The notes: generated by a model not told the origin, from the letters alone. DNA of 64,000 nucleotides from Marinospirillum sp035271045 (GCF_035271045.1 NZ_DATESC010000017.1:1-64000); one strand, 5' to 3'; counted from the stretch's first letter, positions 18,255 to 27,647 are shown. Translations and numbers: made by a program.

Positions 18255-19734
18255 TGTTTTTTTGAACCTTAATCTCAATAATCACTGAATAAGGTGCATG
18301 CAGATATAATTGCACACCTTCCTCAAGCTCTTGTCTTTCAAGCAACCACTGATTGGTTAAAGGACAAAAACGCCCACTAGCATCTGCGATATCTACTTGT
18401 ACATCTTCTGCAGCTACATAGATAAACCAATCTTGCTCAATCTGGTTAATCTCAAGCATTGGAGTGTTATGTTTATTGATTTCAAAACTGCCAGATAATC
18501 GCATTGGTAGCCGTAAATTTTGGCCGTCAACAAAAGGTGCAACCCAAGTCCAAGCCAGTTCACTTACACCCTCTGCTGTATAAAAATAGCTAGTGGCTAC
18601 CAAAAGCTGTTGTGGCTGCTGCGTACAATAAGGACAAGTGTGCTTAGGCAAAGAAGACTGGTAAAAAAAGCTCATACCACAAGTACAAGGAATAGAGGCA
18701 TCTGCGGCACTGGCTAACAACCGTGGTAGTGAATGAAGACTGGGACGCTGCCAAGGTGCGGCGCGCCCTTCGTCAAACATTGTTTGAAAATAACTTAGCA
18801 GTGAAGGTGTTAAAATTAAGTCAGAGGGTAGTCCGTTAACTGGACTATTGCTGTCATCTTTAGCGTCGAATATAAACGGCAGTTCACCTTGCTCTGCTTG
18901 GACTTCTAGGCTTGGCCCCGCACTTACGGAGTCATCTGCCGCCCAGTCATCTTCATCAAGAAAGCGTTGCCCAGCAAAAGCACCTGTCATAGCTAATATT
19001 TTGAATGCTAAGAGTGCTAACGAATAAGCATCACTGGTAACCCGCGAACCACTCTCTCCCTTGACTACTTCTGGCGCACCGTATTGTGGAGTTATGACAC
19101 CTGCTTTAGCATTTACTGCCTCAAAGCGGAGGTTATCTGCATCGATCATCCAGACTTCACTATACTCAGGACTCACCGAACAAAAGATATTTTCCGGTGA
19201 AATATCCATAAATATCACCCCGACGCTATGCAGCTTAAGTAGTTCGCTAGTAGCCTGCGCTAGTAGCTCTAACCTGCGTTTAGTGCCACCAGATTTAGCA
19301 TACATTGCCAGCGAGTAAGCGGCCTCCAAAGACACGTCTTGGCTAAGCCAGGCTGGTGATTTAAACTCTTCTTGATCTTTTTTGGCTAAACTTTTAAATA
19401 GTTGTGGCAACCACTCACCTATCGGCTGCATGTCTTGCATCATCTGCATTATGTAACCCGCTTGTTCTGCAAGTAAGTAAAGTGGCTTAGTGATGTGCAT
19501 CGCTTCAGTTAATGGCAGCAGGTATAAGCGTTCAAATTGCTCTTGAAAATGTTTCACCCCCTCCTTATCAGTTATTTCCTTACCGTTTTTAAGCGGTATC
19601 TTAACTAATAGCTCAGGATCTGAAGTTCGATATACGATTCCTTGCCCGCCTTTTCCTAACTCTTTAGTGAGCTTATGCAATTGGAATAACTGATCTTTAA
19701 CCCATCTTGGCTGAGAGTTTCTTTGCTGTGTCAT
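18244..19734 (-). CDS. Ser/Thr protein kinase with C-terminal zinc ribbon (TerY-P-type)
   Basis: A 496-residue kinase. It has a glycine loop GKGGQG (28-33), catalytic Lys in LLVKIP (45), the catalytic-loop aspartate in FMDISPENI, a DAD in place of DFG, and GAPEVV as the APE motif. Beyond the kinase core is a CTCG-x(n)-CPYC zinc ribbon and a beta-rich tail. A kinase with such a ribbon beside a PP2C phosphatase and TerY-like vWA proteins forms the TerY-P triad known from comparative studies of tellurite-resistance-linked systems. The ATG at 19734 is chosen because AGGA lies eight bases upstream. It probably phosphorylates partners in the complex, but targets are unknown. Confidence 0.85.
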   Translation of the reverse strand: MTQQRNSQPRWVKDQLFQLHKLTKELGKGGQGIVYRTSDPELLVKIPLKNGKEITDKEGVKHFQEQFERLYLLPLTEAMHITKPLYLLAEQAGYIMQMMQDMQPIGEWLPQLFKSLAKKDQEEFKSPAWLSQDVSLEAAYSLAMYAKSGGTKRRLELLAQATSELLKLHSVGVIFMDISPENIFCSVSPEYSEVWMIDADNLRFEAVNAKAGVITPQYGAPEVVKGESGSRVTSDAYSLALLAFKILAMTGAFAGQRFLDEDDWAADDSVSAGPSLEVQAEQGELPFIFDAKDDSNSPVNGLPSDLILTPSLLSYFQTMFDEGRAAPWQRPSLHSLPRLLASAADASIPCTCGMSFFYQSSLPKHTCPYCTQQPQQLLVATSYFYTAEGVSELAWTWVAPFVDGQNLRLPMRLSGSFEINKHNTPMLEINQIEQDWFIYVAAEDVQVDIADASGRFCPLTNQWLLERQELEEGVQLYLHAPYSVIIEIKVQKNNAI

Positions 19735-19765
19735 ATACATCTTCCTAAAATTATTTCTACAGCTA

Positions 19766-20500
19766 CTAGCGATACAAGGCAGCGATGGTTTTATCATCAC
19801 TATGGCCAGCCACAGGCCATTGGCTAATCCAGCCTCGCACATCTTCCTTAACAGCATCATCTGACAACTGACGATATTGGCTCAATAGCTCAAGATAAAA
19901 ACTAGCACGGTGTTCTAAAGCCAAATCATCGGCAATTCCATCGGTGACTAAGAAGCAGGCATCTAATTCAGCAGTCGGTTGCAAACAAAACTGCCACTGA
20001 CTGGCTTGAAATTTATTACCTAAAGAGTGTGTTTGGTTGGCAAACAGGTCGTCGTCTTTATCAGTTAAAAACCTAACCTGTTGCTCACCTACAATTGTCT
20101 TGGAAGTAATAATGCAACAATCACCATCACCAAGCTGAGCAATAAAAGTCTGCTCACCTAGCACCATAGCGAACAGCGCCGTACAACGACACTGCTCAAC
20201 ATCTATATCCTGTAGCTCTTCTAGCCAAAGATCATGGAACAACTTAAGCCAATATAGTGGCTCAATTTCCGACTTACCCACACAATGCTGCGCTAACTTC
20301 ACCACTGCACGGCTTACAGCTTGAGCTCCAAGTTGTGATAAAGGTTTGCTTCCTAGACCATCCGATACAGCAATGAGTAGTGGCTCACTCTCAAGCTCTA
20401 GGTGGTAAGCATCCTGATTTGGTAAACCTAGGCGTAGATGAAGCGGACCAATCTCACTATCGCCTAAGCCCCGCCATACCGATGTGTTACCACTCATCAT
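19766..20500 (-). CDS. PP2C-family protein phosphatase of the TerY-P triad
   Basis: About 244 residues with PP2C metal-binding motifs: an N-terminal NQDAYH aspartate, VSDGLGSKP, QLGDGD, VTDGIAD and a late SDDKT. These ligate two Mn/Mg ions for dephosphorylation of Ser/Thr. Longer TTG starts are possible, but the ATG at 20500 sits within the overlap with the upstream vWA gene and is the likely start. It ends 31 bases before the kinase gene. It probably opposes the kinase and gates the system. Confidence 0.85.
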   Translation of the reverse strand: MMSGNTSVWRGLGDSEIGPLHLRLGLPNQDAYHLELESEPLLIAVSDGLGSKPLSQLGAQAVSRAVVKLAQHCVGKSEIEPLYWLKLFHDLWLEELQDIDVEQCRCTALFAMVLGEQTFIAQLGDGDCCIITSKTIVGEQQVRFLTDKDDDLFANQTHSLGNKFQASQWQFCLQPTAELDACFLVTDGIADDLALEHRASFYLELLSQYRQLSDDAVKEDVRGWISQWPVAGHSDDKTIAALYR

Positions 20501-21029
20501 CTGGCTCGTCTTCAACAAGAATCCCAGCTAATTCAACTCGACTTGCTGGACCGACAGCTGCAGTTTTTGGTCGCCAAATTGTATGCAGAACATGGTCTAG
20601 TTGTTCAGCACGATAGCTATACTGCGAAAGTGTATTTAGCTGTAACAAATCTGCGTCACCGCCCATGCCAACAATATATAAATTATCCAACTGAGTAAGT
20701 TGATATCGCTGCTCTGCATTTAACCTAAAGTAACCATCCGTCAGCACCAAAAGTGTTGCTTCAGGATTAGCTTCAGTCCAACTGCAAAGGGCAGCAACAT
20801 CACTGCTACCCTCAGTAGTTAGCAGCTGAACATCAGCCTCAGCAGGCCAGTTAACTTCTGCAATATCTTTTTGCCAGCTGAAGTAGTGCGCGCTTTGACT
20901 GTGCTGTTTAGTAAATTGACGGATATAACGCAGCAAGTTAACCAACAGCATTGGCTTGCCATATTCCGCCATGCTTCCAGAGCAATCTATAATGCAGTGC
21001 AACTTAGATGAACTCATCTTCAGACTCAT
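20487..21029 (-). CDS. Small von Willebrand A domain protein
   Basis: A 180-residue protein with a MIDAS metal site DCSGS (Asp15, Ser17, Ser19), a hydrophobic strand LLVLTDGY later on and an otherwise compact vWA fold. It overlaps both neighbours (TerY-like gene upstream by 26 bases, PP2C downstream). The exact start is uncertain between ATGs at 21029 and 21017. vWA proteins scaffold metal-dependent protein contacts. Here it is the second vWA member of the kinase/phosphatase module. Confidence 0.75.
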   Translation of the reverse strand: MSLKMSSSKLHCIIDCSGSMAEYGKPMLLVNLLRYIRQFTKQHSQSAHYFSWQKDIAEVNWPAEADVQLLTTEGSSDVAALCSWTEANPEATLLVLTDGYFRLNAEQRYQLTQLDNLYIVGMGGDADLLQLNTLSQYSYRAEQLDHVLHTIWRPKTAAVGPASRVELAGILVEDEPDDEW

Positions 21030-21705
21030 CTGGCTGCTGGTTTTGTTCTTGCTCGACTAACTGTTCAACTTCTTCTGGCTTAGGTACAACATTTGCATTC
21101 TGATTGTTCGTTCGGGTGGTTACAGACATAGTGACAAATTTAAAGAACTCTTGAATTTGCGAAGCATCTTGTGCCGTAAACACCTTATTTTCAGTACCCG
21201 AGACAAACTCATTAAGTACATCGTTGGAAGCATCACTACCAATCGCCATTGCCATGCGGTCACATTTTTGTGAGCGACCGTCGTTGACTAAGTCACGCAA
21301 TGGTTGCTGCCAAGAGTCATTTGGCTCACCATCCGAGACTAAAACGATAGTAGGACGGTAGGCACGCGATGGAGTAACCTCTTTATCTTCAATCATCGCT
21401 TTTGCCATGGAGAAAGCGGTACCCATAGGCGTTGCACCACTCACTTGTAAATCTTGCCACTCAATATCTTTGGCAGAAGTGTAGGGAGTATGAAGTGAAA
21501 CCTCTGCGCCAAAAGTGATGATTGAAACTAAAATTTCAATTTCATTCTTTTCAGCACCGGCAAAGTCAGAAACCATCTCTTTTACAGCTGCGTTTAGCTG
21601 ATTGATTTTGTCTCCGTACATACTGGTGCTCACATCAAGCAGCAGCACCACAGGCAAAGGTTTAGCTTTAGCTACTGTGAAATTAGCGGGGTTAAATCCA
21701 GGCAT
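21004..21705 (-). CDS. TerY-like von Willebrand A domain protein
   Basis: About 233 residues. The MIDAS motif DVSTS lies at residues 24-28, the later conserved Thr in GATPMGTAF and Asp in LVSDGEPND complete the metal site, and the tail is acidic and Gln-rich. This layout matches TerY. The ATG at 21705 has GAGGA seven bases upstream and begins at the natural N-terminus MPGFNP; an in-frame upstream extension is not needed. It likely assembles with the second vWA protein, the kinase and the phosphatase. Confidence 0.8.
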   Translation of the reverse strand: MPGFNPANFTVAKAKPLPVVLLLDVSTSMYGDKINQLNAAVKEMVSDFAGAEKNEIEILVSIITFGAEVSLHTPYTSAKDIEWQDLQVSGATPMGTAFSMAKAMIEDKEVTPSRAYRPTIVLVSDGEPNDSWQQPLRDLVNDGRSQKCDRMAMAIGSDASNDVLNEFVSGTENKVFTAQDASQIQEFFKFVTMSVTTRTNNQNANVVPKPEEVEQLVEQEQNQQPDESEDEFI

Positions 21706-21835
21706 AATATAATCCTCAGAATCATTAAAAATATAAAAGTAGCGAACGGTAGTTATTCGCTCTTCCTTGTGTGAACTTACGATAGCAGATTTAAAAATAA
21801 ATATGACGTTAACAAGCTTGCCATCACTTGGCATC

Positions 21836-22137
21836 TCAATCTTTACTCATCATTTTTAAAATATAAATAAGTCTTAACCAAAAGCCTTTAGGTGGCGGTT
21901 TTTTAGCAGCTTGCTGTTGCTCGCTAAGCTGTTGCTTTAACTCTTGCTGCGTAATTTCGTCTTGCTCTTTTTGCTGCTCAAGCATGGCTATTTTTTGCTG
22001 TAACGTTTGAGTTTGTTCTTTTTTTTCCAGAACCATTAACTCATTATCCTCAGCTTTTCCTTTTAGGTTTTCTATTTTTTCAGCCAACTGCAGATTTTGA
22101 GCTAGTAATTGGTCGCGCTCTTTTAGCAAGCCTGCAC
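21836..22137 (-). pseudogene. Coiled-coil protein, 5' part removed at the IS3 element
   Basis: About 100 residues remain, mostly Glu/Gln/Lys/Leu heptads followed by a basic, hydrophobic C-terminus. The frame runs straight into the IS3-family element at 22138 with no natural start codon; the first usable codon inside the gene is a TTG at 22129. The protein was therefore longer and its N-terminal half is gone. It may have been the first gene of the minus-strand operon or one of several. Whether the stump is expressed from within the insertion sequence is unknown. Confidence 0.65.
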
Positions 22138-22145
22138 TGTACTGG

Positions 22146-23055
22146 TCAAGCCCAAGTGGACACTTTTAATTGATAATTTTCATACTCAACTGGGGTCATA
22201 TCACCATTAGACGTATGCAGTCTTTTTAGGTTGTAATACTTCATATAAGCAGCTACATCGGCTGCCATAGATTCGTAAGTTGGGTGTTGAGCTTTGAGTA
22301 TCCAGTCGTGTTTTAAGCTTCCAAAAAAGCGTTCAACAACGGCATTATCCCAGCAAGCCCCAACATCACCCATCGACTGTTTTATACCTAGCTTAGTTAG
22401 CGAGCTTTTTAACTTTTTACTGGTGTACTGGGAGCCACGGTCACTATGGAAAAAAACACCTTTTGGATGCTTTCTAAGCCAATAGGCTTGCTTAACCGAC
22501 TGCAACACAAGATCAGTTGTCATACGTTTGTTAATAGACCAGCCAACGATTCGGCGAGAATACAAATCCATAACAACGCTTAAATACATCCAACCTTGCC
22601 CAGTTCTTAAATAGGTAATATCGCCTGCCCATACTTGATTAGATTGAGCTGGATTAAAGTCCATATTAATCAGGTTAGGTGCCGCTAAATGGCGCTCGTC
22701 ACGCTTGGTCGTTACTTTGTAAGCCACGCGCTGGCGTACCACCAGGCCTAGCTTACGCATGATAGTTCGCGTTTTATGACGACCGACAACAAACCCCTGT
22801 TGGCGCAGCACTTTCATGAGCCCACGGCTGCCAAGACTGTTACGACTTTCTGCAAAAAACTGTTTCGCCTTGCGATAAAGCCTCAGTGTATCTGCGCTAA
22901 TAAGCTTGGAAGGACGTTGCTCTCAAGCGTAATAGCCTGAGCGACTCAGCCCCAATGCCTTGCAGCATAAACTCACTGGGTAGCCTTCTTGCACCTTGGA
23001 ATGAACAAACTTAAAACTTATTTCATTTCCCTGGCGAAGAAGGCCGATGCTTTTT
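22146..23055 (-). pseudogene. IS3-family transposase OrfB, inactivated by frameshift and stop
   Basis: The rve integrase core is present with D, D and E catalytic residues (WAGDITYL, HSDRGSQYTS, NAVVERFFGSLK). After the -1 slippage site the frame meets TAA soon after FFAREMK. The downstream coding sequence resumes in another frame and then has an in-frame TGA at 22923-22925 where a Trp codon would be expected. The open part begins at an internal ATG at 22817. A full-length OrfAB fusion therefore cannot be made from this copy. Confidence 0.75.
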
Positions 23056-23310
23056 TAAGATGTCTTTTTCCATCTTTAAACGCTTGTTTTCAGCACGAAG
23101 CTTTATCAGTTCGGTACGTTCGTTGTCGTTCAGCAGGGTGCCTTTAACTTGCTCTTCTAGCTGCTTCTTCCAGTTATAAATTTGATTAGGATTTACTCCA
23201 ACCGCTTCAGCAGCTTCATTAACGCTGTAACCCTGATCATTGACTAGGGACACCGCTTCTTCTTTGAATTCTTTAGAGTAGGTTTTATATTTACGCTTCT
23301 GATTCATCAT
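23023..23310 (-). CDS. IS3-family transposase OrfA (helix-turn-helix)
   Basis: A 95-residue protein with the N-terminal helix-turn-helix of IS3 OrfA (YSKEFKEEAV, then GVNPNQIYNWKK) and a leucine-zipper-like C-terminus (LRAENKRLKMEKDILKK). Near its end lies an A6G slippery stretch (minus strand, 23050-23056), the usual site for -1 frameshifting into OrfB in this family. It appears intact, although its partner is broken. Confidence 0.85.
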   Translation of the reverse strand: MMNQKRKYKTYSKEFKEEAVSLVNDQGYSVNEAAEAVGVNPNQIYNWKKQLEEQVKGTLLNDNERTELIKLRAENKRLKMEKDILKKHRPSSPGK

Positions 23311-23375
23311 TCACCTCAAGCTAGACTGGGTCTATTGTCTCTCATTGAAGTGTCCATTGGAATTAGACCAGAACA

Positions 23376-25448
23376 GTACCTTTTGGTTTTGAGTTTGTGC
23401 GCAGCGCCTCTTTCCGTGAGGTGAACTTTGGTGAGCAATTTGGCGAACACAATAACTTCTCGGTGGCAGGCCAAACCAGTGTGCGTAATGGCTTTCAAAT
23501 TTGCCGACACTGCGGCATGGTTCGGCGTAAAAAGCCCAAGCTAGGTCAGTTTGAGCATGCCTTAGACTGTAAACTGTCGCGCCCAGACAGCGTGGAGACT
23601 GAAGCGGACTGGTTTGAAAGTCTGTATTTGTTCCGCGAGCTTAAATCTGAAGCGGTGCGTATCTTGCTGCCCTTGGCCGATGTGGCTGAATCAGAAATGT
23701 CGCGCCTCTCACTGATTGCGGCGATTAATCTAGGGTTAAAAGAATACTTCCACGGGGCGGTACAGCACTTGGAAGTGACGGAAATGCTGGAGCCCAGCAG
23801 CAGTGGTAATAAACAGTATTTGGTGATTTATGACCGTTTACCTGGTGGTACGGGTTATCTCAAACAGCTGATGGTTAATCCTGCTGCTTTGTTCAGTATG
23901 TTGGAGAAAGCGCGGCACAGGCTTAGTACCTGCCAGTGCGTCAGCGATGACAGTAAAGATGGCTGTTATAGCTGTATTTTGGCCTACAGAAACAGTCGTC
24001 ATCGTCAAAATATTTCCCGTCAAGCCGCTGTTAAAGTACTGACTAAAATTTTGCATAATCAAGATAAGTTGGTGCCGGTGGAAGGATTAAGCGAGGTGTC
24101 CACCAACCATATTTTAGAAAGTGTCTTAGAAGAGCGTTTTGTACAGGCGCTGGGTAAGCAGTTTAAGGTGACTAAGCAGCGCATTAACAATAAAGCTGGG
24201 TATTGGGTCGATACTGGCGACATGATGTGGGAGTTGGAGCCGTAGGTTGAGTTTGGTGCAACTGATGGTGTGCTGGAAACACGTGCAGACTTTGTTTTGC
24301 GTCCACTTAAACAGGCTGAGCGCAGTAAAGATAACGAGCTAATTATTTATACAGATGGCTATGAGCACCATGGCTATAATTTGACGGATGACATGCGTAA
24401 ACGCTTAAGTTTACAGCGCTCTGGCCGCAAAGTTTGGGTGCTGACTTGGATTGATTTGGACTCAAAAAATTTAGAACAGTCAGTCAGCGCACCTGAGCTA
24501 TTATTGAGTTGTGTGCAGCCCAATAGCCGTGGCCAAGGTTTGTGGGAAGGTGTAGCGCAGCAGCACAATTGGCGTAGCGTTGCTGAGGTGCGCGGTTTAC
24601 TGGAGCAAGGCAGTTTTGCTTGGCTCTGTGCATGGCTAACCAAACCGACAGATACCCGCCAAGAGCTGATTGAGTCAGCGTTGTGTATTGCTGTCTTGCA
24701 GTTGGCACGAAATTCAGAGCTAGAGCAGTTTGTAGCCCAATCACTGAGTAGTGGAGGCGCATGGCGTGAATCAGTATTAGCCGACCTAAGCAGCCAAGCC
24801 ACGAGCTGGGGTGCTCAAACGGATAATGAAAACCCTGAGCAGAGTGCTTGGCAGTTGCTAAGCTATCTTGCACATGAAGATCGAAGCAGCTTAACCACCC
24901 TTGAACCGCGTATTCATGTCTTGCTGTCACTCAATGACACTATCGCACCCAAGTCTGCCGCAAATAGTTTTGCTGCAGGGCAGGACTCCAGCAAGCAAGC
25001 CAACGACTATAAAGATAAATGGCGGGCAATTTGGCAGGCTTTTAATGTGTTGCAATATACTCCTAGCTTTAGCGTTGCTACCCAGACAGGCTTACAGTCT
25101 GGATTATTTAGTGAGTTATTGGCGCATACGGCAGATTTGACTACAGATATTGCTACTAATCGCGCTATGGATCATGCATGGCAAGAAGTGCGAGAGCTTA
25201 GTTGTTTAACTGTTGAGCAGTTGCAAGCCCTGCAAGGCATCACGCGATCTGCACCAGAAGTGGGTATTGATTTACAAGATGCTGACGGTGTCACCATCGG
25301 TACAGCAGAGTTGGCTTGGCAGCATTTAACCGTGGCGGTATTTTTAGAAAGTGCTGAGCAGTTACCTGAGTTGGATGGTTGGCAATGTATTTCATTAGAA
25401 TCTGACAATTGGCTTGAGCAGTTACAGCTCGCACTTGGAGAGGAATAA
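23376..25448 (+). pseudogene. C-terminal part of a DUF1998-type helicase (DrmB/MrfA-like), truncated and with an internal stop
   Basis: Coding starts directly at the IS3 end with no start codon, so the N-terminal helicase core is missing. What remains shows the DUF1998 signature: YDRLPGGTGYL and a cysteine cluster (CQC, then CYSC followed by ILAYRN) that binds zinc in such helicases, including DrmB of DISARM. Further on, RADFVLRP and IYTDGYEHHG look like a restriction-endonuclease-like or Vsr-like C-terminal domain. A TAG at 24243-24245 interrupts the frame; coding continues in the same frame on both sides, as if a CAG codon had mutated. The gene ends three bases before the UvrD-like gene. 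Confidence 0.75.
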
Positions 25449-25451
25449 GTT

Positions 25452-27647
25452 ATGTCTAAATTACAGCCTAAAGTGGCTTTGGGTGATGGTTTTTTAGAAG
25501 CCTTTGCCGCCATTCCACGTGCGCAGCAAAAAGCGGTTATGAGCTTTGTGAGTAAGTTTCGTGCCAATCCCCGCGCGCCAGGTATTAACTATGAAGTGAT
25601 TCGTAATGCCCGAGACCCCAACTTCCGCTCGGTACGTATTGACCTAAATTATCGCGGTATCGTGCTGAGCCCAGATCAGGGCAATGTCTATGTGTTGCTG
25701 TGGGTTGATAAACATGACGATGCCTATGCTTGGGCGGTGCGCCACCGTTGTCAGATTCATCCAACTACCGGCTCTTTACAGCTGTTTGAAGTTGATCATG
25801 AAATTGAAGAACCAGAGATTTCTGACGGTTCGGCCACAGTAACCGAACCTGCTGAAACAAAAATAGTACCTAACAGTGAAACGCTGCAAGTAGAGCCTAG
25901 TGCTGAACCGCTATTTAATTTAGATGTCACGACCTTATTGAGTCTGGGTATTCCGCAAGAGCGTCTGGCTTTGGTTAGATCCATTGCAAGTGAACAGGCT
26001 TTAGAAAAAGTTGAAGCACGCTTGCCGATTGAGGCCTTTGAAGCTTTGTATTTACTGGCAGCGGGTACGTCATTAGCAGATGTTTTACAAGAATATGCAG
26101 CCCCTACAAAAGCAGGGCCAGTTGATATAGAAGACTTTGAAGCTGCTTTGGAACACCCAGCCACTCAGCGCCGCTTCCATGTGCCGGAAGATGAACAAGA
26201 GCTGGGTCGTATGCTCAATGCGCCATTAGAACGCTGGCGGGTGTTTTTACATCCTTCGCAGCGCAAATTGGTTGAGCGTAAATGGAGTGGTCCAGTGCGT
26301 GTGTTAGGTGGCGCCGGCACAGGCAAGACCGTGGTCGCGATGCACCGAGCGCGCTGGTTAGTATCGCAGTCAAATTGGCTCAAAGGGGCGCGATTATTAT
26401 TCACCACCTTTACCAGTAACTTAGCTCTAGACATTGCCGATAACTTACGCAAAATTTGTACGCCAGAGCAAATGCGACGCATTGAAGTGATTAACCTTGA
26501 TGCCTGGGTCAGTCAGTTCGTTAAACGCAATGGCTACCAATCAAGTATTATTTATCCCGGTGGCCGAGATAAAAACTATGAGCGCTGTTGGTCGCAAGCT
26601 ATGGCGTTAGCTTCGGGTGAGTTAGGCTTGCCCGATAGTTTTTATCAGGAAGAATGGCAGCGGGTGATTTTGTCGCAACAAGTGCGTAGCCGCAAAGAGT
26701 ACTTTTCTGCCAGTCGTATCGGTCGGGGAGTGGCGCTTAATCGTCGGCAACGAGCAGATATTTGGCCGGTATTTGAAGAAATGCGCGAACAGCTGGCTCG
26801 CGGTGGATTTGTTACCGCTGAAGATGCGGTGCATTACGCACTAGAGCTGCTGAATCAAGGCGATGATAAACGCAGTTACCATGCTGTAGTGGTTGACGAG
26901 GGCCAAGATTTTTCTGCTGAAGCACTCAGCTTGTTGCGGGCGCTGGTACCTGAGCACGACAATGATTTATTTATTGTGGGTGATGCTCACCAGCGGATTT
27001 ATCAGCGCAAAACTAGCCTTAAGCAATGTGGCATCAATATCATTGGGCGTGGTCGTAAGCTGAAAATCAACTATCGTACTACTGAGTTGATTCGCCGTTA
27101 CGCTACTGCGTTGCTGGAAGGTGTGGAAGTGGATGACTTAGATGGTGGTTTAGATGGCACGCAAGATTATCGCTCGCTGGTCTTAGGCCAAGCGCCTGTT
27201 GTGCAAAATCATGTTGATATGGCCAGTGAAGGGCAGTGGCTAGTACAGCAAATTGAGCAACTGCAAAGCGTAGGTGTACCTTTATCAGAAATTTGCATTG
27301 TGGCGCGTACTAACCGACTCTGCAGTGATTATGAGGCAGTGCTACAAAGTCATGGTTTGCTCACTCATACGCTATCCAGACAAAAGACTGATGACCGCTC
27401 CCAAGAGGGCGTGCGTTTTGCCACCATGCACCGGGTTAAAGGTTTAGAGTTTCGCTGTGTAATGATGGTGGGTATTAATGATGGTGTCGTGCCATTGGGT
27501 GTGGCGATGAAGTCTTCGCAAGACGTGGTGGAGCAGCGTTTAACCGACTTAAATGAACGTGCTTTATTTCATGTAGCAGCAACGCGTGCGGTGCGTTACC
27601 TATATATATCAAGCCACGGAATACCGAGTGAGTATCTGAAGGTTTAG
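25452..27647 (+). CDS. UvrD/Rep-type SF1 helicase with RelE-like N-terminal domain
   Basis: A 731-residue protein. About residues 1-105 resemble RelE/ParE-type toxin or mRNA-interferase folds (FRSVRIDLNYRGIVL, then YVLLWVDKHDDAYAWA). An acidic linker leads to the helicase core: Walker A GGAGTGKTVVAM near 286, VVDEGQDFS near 480, GDAHQRIYQ, a YRTTELI motif and TMHRVKGLEF near 657. This is a known domain pairing in DNA-repair or defence helicases. The start has a near-perfect distance to the preceding pseudogene (three bases), so the two were cotranscribed. The gene looks intact. Confidence 0.8.
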   Translation: MSKLQPKVALGDGFLEAFAAIPRAQQKAVMSFVSKFRANPRAPGINYEVIRNARDPNFRSVRIDLNYRGIVLSPDQGNVYVLLWVDKHDDAYAWAVRHRCQIHPTTGSLQLFEVDHEIEEPEISDGSATVTEPAETKIVPNSETLQVEPSAEPLFNLDVTTLLSLGIPQERLALVRSIASEQALEKVEARLPIEAFEALYLLAAGTSLADVLQEYAAPTKAGPVDIEDFEAALEHPATQRRFHVPEDEQELGRMLNAPLERWRVFLHPSQRKLVERKWSGPVRVLGGAGTGKTVVAMHRARWLVSQSNWLKGARLLFTTFTSNLALDIADNLRKICTPEQMRRIEVINLDAWVSQFVKRNGYQSSIIYPGGRDKNYERCWSQAMALASGELGLPDSFYQEEWQRVILSQQVRSRKEYFSASRIGRGVALNRRQRADIWPVFEEMREQLARGGFVTAEDAVHYALELLNQGDDKRSYHAVVVDEGQDFSAEALSLLRALVPEHDNDLFIVGDAHQRIYQRKTSLKQCGINIIGRGRKLKINYRTTELIRRYATALLEGVEVDDLDGGLDGTQDYRSLVLGQAPVVQNHVDMASEGQWLVQQIEQLQSVGVPLSEICIVARTNRLCSDYEAVLQSHGLLTHTLSRQKTDDRSQEGVRFATMHRVKGLEFRCVMMVGINDGVVPLGVAMKSSQDVVEQRLTDLNERALFHVAATRAVRYLYISSHGIPSEYLKV

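Larger units (their letters stand above)
22138..23375 (-). mobile_element. IS3-family (IS150-like) insertion sequence, 1238 bp
   Basis: The ends are imperfect inverted repeats: the left reads TGTACTGGTCAAGCCC and the right, on the minus strand, TGTTCTGGTCTAATTC, both followed by TGGACACTT after a few bases. IS150-type elements also begin TGTACTG. Two transposase frames lie inside. The 3 bases outside the left end (cac) and the right end (gta) do not match, so no target duplication is seen. Genes on both sides are truncated exactly at the ends. Confidence 0.85.

Noticed and set aside
23316..23510. Minus-strand frame of 64 codons across the IS3 right end
   Set aside because: It spans the IS end and the opposite strand of the DUF1998 fragment and shows no motif.
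24374..24930. Two overlapping minus-strand frames of 142 and 148 codons
   Set aside because: They lie opposite the DUF1998-type coding sequence, overlap each other and have Ser/Cys-rich or patternless translations typical of antisense shadows.
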